From Sialis fuliginosa (Eukaryota; Arthropoda; Insecta; Megaloptera; Sialidae): DNA of 64,000 bases. The notes under the pieces are model-generated. The model did no database searches, was not told where the DNA came from, and saw only the letters and a program-made list of their open reading frames with translations. The position numbers and the translations under genes were made by a program. Each line of letters opens with the position of its first letter. The first letter of the stretch is position 1. Shown here one piece after another: positions 26,701 through 35,700 of the stretch. The stretch is taken from NCBI GenBank assembly GCA_961205875.1, contig OY540814.1, positions 11,266,993 through 11,330,992 on the forward strand, read 5' to 3'.

Positions 26701-29700
26701 TTCTGATTATACTACCTTCAAAACGTAAATAAAAGTTGATTTCCGTATGATGGCTATGTGTCTGTCTGGATATAGAATTTTAATTAGGTAACCACTGCAA
26801 AAATGCATCAATTCAAATTATGTTTGTCTCCTTGAGTACTATTGATTTTGATGCTTATCGGATTTTGAAAATATTCAAAAAAATTTACCTATTTTCGTCT
26901 AAAAAGTGAACGTTGCGAGTATTTTTGATAAGACTTGTAGTTCAATCGAACTTAAGGGACACTTATTTTTAAACGTGAGTGGGTGAAAACCACGCTCAAA
27001 ATTTTAATTATAAAATATATTAATAAATACGTCTATTTGTACTTTAAAATTTACTAAGAAAATGTTTTTTTAAGATAAAACATTTAAAAAGACTGAAAAG
27101 ATTATATTTTATTTTGTTACAAAAAAAATGACATAAAATGAGTTTAAAATTTTAGGAGTCAAAAATTCTACGTCACAAACATCATATTCAATCACGAATT
27201 ACGTGTTTCATATTCAAAAATATAAAAAAAAAATTCTTTGTATATTCCATTTTAAAATCGTTCGAATAATGTATTTAAAATATTTAAATTGCACTTTCAG
27301 CATTGATTCAAGGGCACCTGTAGAGACATTCTACAACAGAAAAGGATCAAGAGACAAACCTCAACCAAGGTATCATATTTTAAGTCAGTACCTAGCGTCA
27401 GATTAACCTATCGTGGACTTTTTTTAATTATAGTAATCTGAAATATAGTAAAGTCATATGTCTTTGAATCTCCATTTTGAAAGGGAAGGATTAAAAATGT
27501 ATTTCTTCTTATAGGGGAATAAATTAGGGATCTTTTATCCTAGTTGTAAAATAAATTCTGTTATCACCCTCTCCCCTTTTATCCCAATTTCACACTTTCC
27601 AGCAGCGGCAAGCGCAAGAGCTTGACGAGCGTGATTACGGCGGCACGCAAGAGCTACTTCCTGGAGGAGGGTTCGCTGTTCGACGCGGACCGCGAGACCG
27701 TGCTGGTGTTTGGCGGCACGGATCCGCATTCGCAGTACGGCGTCGGACGGAACACCGGTAAGGACGTGTACCGGTACGTAACCGACCGGAACGTGTGGGA
27801 GTTTGTGACCGAGCTGCCGGAGCCGAGGCACCACCACTCGGTCGCGTTGCTGCGCGCCAGGATATATCTAGCCGGTGAGTGTCAAATCGTAGATAGATTT
27901 ATCTACGTAATAAAAGTTAATTGCTTCTCCGCCATATCGAAGATACGAGAAACTTTGTTATCGTTTTTAAATGAGAATAAATATGTTCCCCGATTTCAAA
28001 ATTTTCACTAGATATTTCCGTTTCAGATCAAGACAAACACTTTTCGTTCCGTGTCTGTCTGTCTGTCCCCTGAATTCTTTTCACACGCATAACTCATGAA
28101 CCACCAAACCGATATAAATGAAAGTTTGTTGGTTTGTTAAGTCTGGATTGAGGACAGTCATATTTAAAACTCATTAGAATCGTGCGTAAGAGGGAGGGGT
28201 GACATTCCAAAACAATTTTTTTAAGATATCTTATGAACGACACATATTATGTGAATTTTTTTACAGAATCTTTTTGTAAAGCATCCAATTTTCTATGAAA
28301 TAGGTCACCAGAACTTTTGTAGTAAAATATTTCCTTACGAAGATTTATCTCTATTTGCTGAAAAAATCGTTATTTTTTTGTTCAGTCGCTATTTACTTTA
28401 ACATATTAAGACGTTTAGTGGTCATTTTAACGTCTGCATTGTTGAAAAATTTAGATTTAGATTGAAATTGTCAAAAAATTTAAAATATATGAAAAAATAA
28501 TCAGGCACGTATTAGGAAAAATTTTGAATTAACATTTGTTAATAAAATTGTATAAAAATTAAATAGTTAATCAATGGCAGTTCATCCGATTACTTTATCG
28601 GTATTTATTAAATTTTTTTGATAATTAATTAACTACCTTTGTTCAATTTAGCACGAGGAAGCACTGTGCATTTACTTGGCATATGTTTTTTTTTACAAGA
28701 TGGATTTTATAGCGAGTATAATAACATAACACTAACTAGCAACCAGCAATTACTACGTGACCCCCAAAAAGGCTTCGAAAAGTATTTGAGCCAAGACCTC
28801 TGTCGAATAATATCTAGCTTATTCAAAAAGAATTTATCGATTTAAAAAAAAAAACATTGAAATAAATTTTGTACACATATTGATAGTTTAATTTAAAATC
28901 TATCTTACGTATATGTAATCTGCTTCTTAAATGCAACACATTTATCTGCAATGTACTGTGATGTGGAGTAACATCGAGAATATATTGCGTTAAATTGTTT
29001 TGAAAAGGCTGAAAAAACGTCAGGTTCGAAGAGTGAAATAAAATAAGAAAACTGCGAAAGCTGTTGATTTGATAAATACCCTTAGACAAGTCACGTGATC
29101 GGGTTACAGTAAACACACACACACGTACATACATAAATACAAACACATGTATTTTATACGTACACATGCGATCAATCTGGGCATTTGTCAAGCTGACGGC
29201 GTTTTCCCATTTCGTGTACAAATACATGTAAACGCTAGCTAGCTCACACACATTCACGAATATGCGTATATCTACTGATAAATGCTGGCGGTTGAAACAA
29301 ATAACAAACAAAACTATGTGTGTTTGATCTTTTGTTTTTTGGTTGTTTTGTATATTTATATAGTATGTATGCAAAAGGTGAATCGGAGAAAGGGTGTATT
29401 GTTATTTAAAGCAGGGACTTGAACCGGAATTTATGTATGGTTCAGGTTCGGATTTGGGTTCAGCATGGTGCAAACTATTTGGGTTCATAAAACGGTTATT
29501 TTTTAATGGTTCAGGTTCGGGATCAGGTTCAAGTTTGTAATTGAAAGAAAATTATTTTGTTCGAAAAAAAAAATATAATTAACAAATAAAACATTTTATA
29601 AAAAAAAAAAAACATTAATAGCCTATAAAATACTGCTAGAAAAAATAGCAAAAAATAAAATTACATTTTAAAGATTGAAATCTCTACTTTTTAGATTTTT

Positions 29701-32700
29701 TTTTGCGAATTGAAATGTAGGTACCTAGTTCAGTTATAGAATTAAAAAAGAAAGTAAAAAATAGGTAAATAGTAGTTGACTTGATAAGTCACATCATATC
29801 AAGATTTCCAGTTAATATATTTTATAATCTTTTTTTTAAATCATTAGAAAAAAATGTTAAAAATAATTTATTGAACTATATATATGGTTACCAGTTATCC
29901 ATGAAAAAGTTCGGCTTCAGGTTTAGATTCGTTGGCTTTGAAATATAGCGGTTCGGTTCAGGTTCACGATAATGAAAAATACGGGTTTTTTCGGGTTTCG
30001 AGTTCGGGTTCAGATTCAAGTTCCTAATTTAAAGTACTTGAATTTGATTCAAATATATAAGATAACAGCACCAGTCTTGGATCATACACCAGTGTCGAAC
30101 ACTTGTTTAATTAAATGTACTAAATTAGAAAAAAATTATAATCTATAGGTACATAACTGTAAAACACCTTAATTTGATGACAATCGGCCAACAGATGTTA
30201 AAATAGTGGACATTCAAACTAATTATATTATTAATGTAATCTATTTATTAATTATAATATTGTCATATCATCTGATTTACATTGTTTCAAAGACTGTAGC
30301 CGGGTAGCATATTTCCAAAAGTCCGTCCAGTACAGAGCAACGGACGAAAATTGTGCTCTGTAAAGTACTGGAGTTTGGAACTCGTTTCATTGATATTTGC
30401 ATTCCAAACCTCAGTCGAGAACAGAGCTTATAGCAAAATCAAGCTAATGTTGGATGTTTTATAAAGGCCTCATAGGGGTAATTTGCAGAATCCCTGCAGA
30501 TTGGATGTCAAATAAGGTGGTATATAAAGGCCTTTACACTTATCGTACAACGTTGTTATCGTATTTAACTAATACATATACGATTCTTTTTTTTTAACTT
30601 TTGTGTCTAGTACTTATCATTTTGTAATTATTAGCAAATGTCCATCACTGCGTGCTCATTACTGATTTTGCTTTATCTATTACTGGAGAAAAATATAAAT
30701 AAAATAAAAAGGCTATTTATAATAATTTAAAAACCCAAAATATATTTGCGGACTTTAATAATTAAATTGCTTTAATAAGGAGGTACTTGTTAGTAACATC
30801 AGTAACTTATAATATGTCATTTAAGAAGAATTTATAGTAAAAACCTCTTCATTTTATGATATTTTAGTATAGCCTAAAAAAAGCTAGATTGACTAATTTT
30901 ATATAGAAACAAATGTTTATGAAAATCCTGTATCAAAATCAGAAAATAAACCAAATTTCGTGTTAGTGGATATACTTACCACAATGAATTCTCTAGATAT
31001 TAAATGAACATTAATTTTGGGCAAAATTTTTGGAAGGCTGTAGCTCCCTCACAAAGAATTTTCGGGCACAAGTCCACATAAAGTTTTTTGTTTAAAATTA
31101 CATTCTCGATGTACTGTTAATTTTGTTTACACTAATTGTAAATCATCCTGTATAATAGTACAGCTACTTACCGGCTCTTCTTACCTTCTCTTCGCTCATC
31201 AAACATAGTTTAGTATTACTAATACTACTTCAAAGGGTTTAAGAGGGCGAGAGAAGGTTCGTCAAGAAATGTATCGATGTTTTGATTGACTATATCAGCG
31301 TTTCCCAAACCATTCTTACGATGGAACACAAATCCTAAAATTTTAATAAAACACCCTGGTTATTTTGTAGGTAATATATAAAATAAATAAGTCGATTTAT
31401 ATCTGCGTATAATTTTCAAACATGTTTGAACTTAAAACTAGTGACCGACCGAAAGGTCGATTTCGGTTTCGGTCGGCCACTACTTAAAACCATTAAATAT
31501 TAATTTGGATATTTTTTTACGGAACTCTTATACACTTTCCTCGGGGCACCAGTGTTCCGTTTGGAAAACGCTGGGCTATACACTTTATCGTTGATATTGT
31601 ATTAGATCGGCCTCTTTTTATGTAACTGACAAAATTTTTTCAATGTTTTTTGTCGATGAAAAAAATTATCAAATAGTCCAGATTGTGGGAACTAAAAAAG
31701 TTTTTTTAGCTACATAATACATTGCTACTGTGGTTTAAAATAATACCATAAGTTTACTCTGGTTTTTGTCATGGTTTAAATTATTATCAGCTGTCATAAC
31801 TGTATTATAATATGTTCTCTAAAATCTAAATAATAAATAAACACTATTTTTGGATATAAAAACAGAGTCACTGTGTTTTAGTAAATTGAAGAAATCCTTG
31901 ATCGAAGAAACATACAAAAAAACTACCGGGTATAAATGATAATATAATAATTTAATAAGACTATAAAATAGGCAGTGGCGCGTTATGTAGTCGGGATGCC
32001 TCGGACAGAAAAAAATTACGGAATCCGCTTTCTTGTTTTGGGGGAAAAATGTAGTATAAAATTTCAAAATTTATAACATTGAAAAAAAAATTGATGAAGC
32101 AAAAAAAAAGGCCTTGACCAAAATTATTTAAAAAACAAACCTCGGAGACCTAAGCAGTTGCCCAAACTACCTACTGGATAACGCACCACTGAAAATAGGC
32201 ATGTAGTATGTAGTATTTTAATTTCCTGACGTTCTACAATAAAAAACTGTGTCGGTCAGGAAGCGAATTGGTAATTTGTTTTATTTACATAAAATAACAT
32301 TTGAATCACTTCGGTTCGGTCTGTTAATCGGTATTCTTCTATAACTTACGTATGTGCATTTATATGTAAACAGGAGGTGCTGATCCGAGAAACGACGAAA
32401 AGAGCGGTAAATCTGTAGCCGTTTCGACGATATGGAGCTTTGATCCTGTACAGAAGACATGGTACCAAGAAAACGAGCTCGCCGTCGGGCGAAAGAACTT
32501 CGGTCTCGTCGTACATCGCCAGAAGATGTTTGCGATCGGCGGCCAAGACAGCAGAGGGAGGTGCGGGTTTGATTTGATTTTTATTTGATGTTAGACAAAC
32601 CTTTGTGTTGTCAAAGGCAATATTGTGTATGTATTTATGTATGTATGAACGCATTGAACATATATGTATGAATGTACATATGTATCTATCGCATTGATGT

Positions 32701-35700
32701 ATATATACATATGTATACAGGGTACTTCAATAGTGCGTCCGGCTTTCCTAGCGCACTTCTCGTTGGAGATAGAAAAAAAAGTCGATGACATTAAAACAAA
32801 TGCTTTTTGTTAATAGCAGTAGAGCAAAAGATAGGACCCCGCACAAAAGTAATAGATTTTGCATTTTGGTTGAAATTTTTTATAACTTAGGGAAATGAGA
32901 ATTCAAAGTATGCAGATCAAAAGTTATAATGGGTGTATTTCTGCCAAAGGGCACCCACACTATCTATATTACTGTTTATTTTTATGTTTATCTCCTACAG
33001 TCTACAGGATCAACTTTTATAAAATGTTGCAAAGGACAAAAAATTCTTAGAATTTACCATATGTAAAACATTTATTTTTAGAGTTTTCCATAACAGTTAT
33101 TAATTTTATAAAAGAGTGCCCAACCAAAAATTTTTTTAAAATGTCACCAAATGTTAAAAAAAAATTGTATTCATTTACTGATTCGAACCATTTTTATCTT
33201 TTGCAAATTTATTAAAAATTTGCCCTTTAGGAGATAAAATATTTATAGTATATATAAACATAAATTGTTTCGATGCCCCCGAAGTAGAAATTATGGATTT
33301 TCGTAGGTTTCCCCCTTAACATCTTTTGATCAGCACATTTTTAAGTATCATTTCCACAAAAAATTTCAACCGAAAGACAAAATTCATTGCTTCTGTGCGG
33401 AGTTCTTTCTTTAATTGGCAAAAAATTATTGTTTTAATGTCCTCAACAACTCCTGAAAATTTGCCGGTATTTTAACGGAACATCCTGTATATTATATAGA
33501 TGTGCGTTTGTTGAGAACAAAGAAAGACACGCAATTTGAATACATATTGATTTATAGTGGATATTTTTAATATTAAAAACGTGGAAAGTTCAACCGTTTC
33601 ATATTGATGTAGTGTGGGACGTTGTTTTATAACAAAAATATACTTTTTTTTAACAATTGTAGGAACTTGATTGTCTAAATTAAATGGGGATTAAAGATGT
33701 AAATATAGATAATCCACAGATAAAGAAAGTTCGTATAATCAATTCGCTTTTTACAAAATAAAAGACTTGATGTTGGGTTGGTGGAGGGTGTTTTATTTGC
33801 GTGTTAAATTGAGCGCACTTTATGGAACGATTTGAGCAGGCGTGGATAAAAACTACATCCGGCCCGCTTGAGTAATTAGTGCGGCCCATGATGATTTTGA
33901 TTATCATGAATTTTTCATGCAAAACTATTTTTTTAAGTTACTATCAAATTAATTTAAATCACATTTTGAGAGCTTATTACTTGGCCTTACTTATTTTGAA
34001 ATAAAATTTTATAAAAATTTTATAAAAACTTCAATGTCATTATTGAATTATTTTTGTATTTGATAAAGAATTTAACCCTCTTTTTCCCCTCAAAAATGAT
34101 TTTTATGTTATGTTTCAATTTTTTTCCTTTTTATAGAAACATGTAATTTTTCTTCATAACACTTAGGTTTTTTTGTTTCAATTTACCAGAGTGTTGTCGT
34201 CCGTGGAGCGTTTCGATCCGACAACCGGCATGTGGTACGATGTCGCCCCACTAAGGAGTCCTAAGATGGGCGTAGCGTGCGCTAAGTACAAGGACTACAT
34301 CTGGGTCGTCGGCGGGATGACCAATAGCAGGAAAAATCCTATCAGTAGAGACGTCGAATGCTATGACATAAGAAACGATCAGTTAGTATTTATATTAATA
34401 ATAATAATAATAATAAATGATAATTATAATCAAATTTGTATTTTGAATAATAAAGTCACAAAACTCATGTTATTTATGATAATCAATGACAGCAAAGCTG
34501 GAGGTTGCGGTGAAGGGGTGGGGGGGAATACTTTCTGTGATATTTTGTAACCCAGCAAAAAAAATTTAAAATCCAGAATACTTGGTAGTTAATTTTAGCC
34601 ATCCCCCACTGATAAAAAATTATCGTGTTGCTAATAGACATACCTACATACCATACAGTGGCGTAGTCACGGTTTTTTTTTTGGGGTCGTACCCCCCCAT
34701 GCCCCCGAAATATTCAGTGTTCTCAAAAAACGTATGTTTTGAGAAAACATCAGTTCAAAATATTTAACACCTATGTATTGATTCCCCCTCCTGAAAATAT
34801 GTCTTACTACGCCACAAATATCATACATAGAGCATGGACCGCACATCCTGTATTACTGTTATTAATGAAAAGGTTACTTCTGTTTAAATAAGGACAAGTA
34901 TATCCCAAACCATTTTCAATCTGGATCTTGGCTTCTGGGTGTAAGCCGCGTCGGTTTGGTCGTGTTATCGGCCATCGTTTTGTCACACGTTGGCCGATAA
35001 CACGACCAAACCGACGCGGCTTACACCCAAAAGCCAAGATCCATATCAAGATCACCACGGAAGCCTCAAGACTTGCATTTGCTATCTCTTTTTTTTGACA
35101 CGGATTTGTTATCGAATCAGATGCGCTGTCCATGCTCTATGTCTATGGTGTTGACAAGCGCGGATCCAGGGGGGAGGTCATGGAGGACATGACCCCCCCC
35201 CCCCAAATCTCAAAAAATTAAGCAAATTAAATAGAAAAATGCTTATTAAATACACTAAAATAACTTTTTTGTCCATGTCACAATCCATGACTTCCCCCCC
35301 CCCCCCCCAAATTGTAAACCTAGACGCGCGCCTGAGTGTTGACCACCTCCCTGATGTAGAAACGTTTCACCGTCATTGGTAATTTCAAAGCATTATCAGA
35401 ATATTGGGAAACAATAAAGCGAATAGAGTAAAATTACGATAATTGCTATATTTTCATATATCAAGACAATTTGATATCGTGTTACTAGCGCCATCTAGTT
35501 CAACGTTTTACATCTAAATAGGAGTTATATCTAAGAACTCTACCAAATATTACAGGTTTCTATATATTGCTGTAATGTAGTATATTAATGAAGTGACGAT
35601 AGATGGCAACACATGCTGATAGTAATTGATTTATTTAAATTCTTAAATAATAAATGTAACAATGGATTTGTATATATTTATTTAATAATCCTAACTCGAA

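Noticed and set aside
27535-27837. 100-codon minus-strand frame
   Set aside because: Antisense shadow of the GC-rich kelch exon 14.
28823-29374. 183-codon open frame on the minus strand, the longest single frame in the introns
   Set aside because: Low-complexity, Phe/Ile/Tyr/Val-rich, with an (AC)n tract read as codons; no splice context, no domain, codon use of background DNA.
32346-32654. 102-codon minus-strand frame
   Set aside because: Antisense shadow of kelch exon 15 plus intron.
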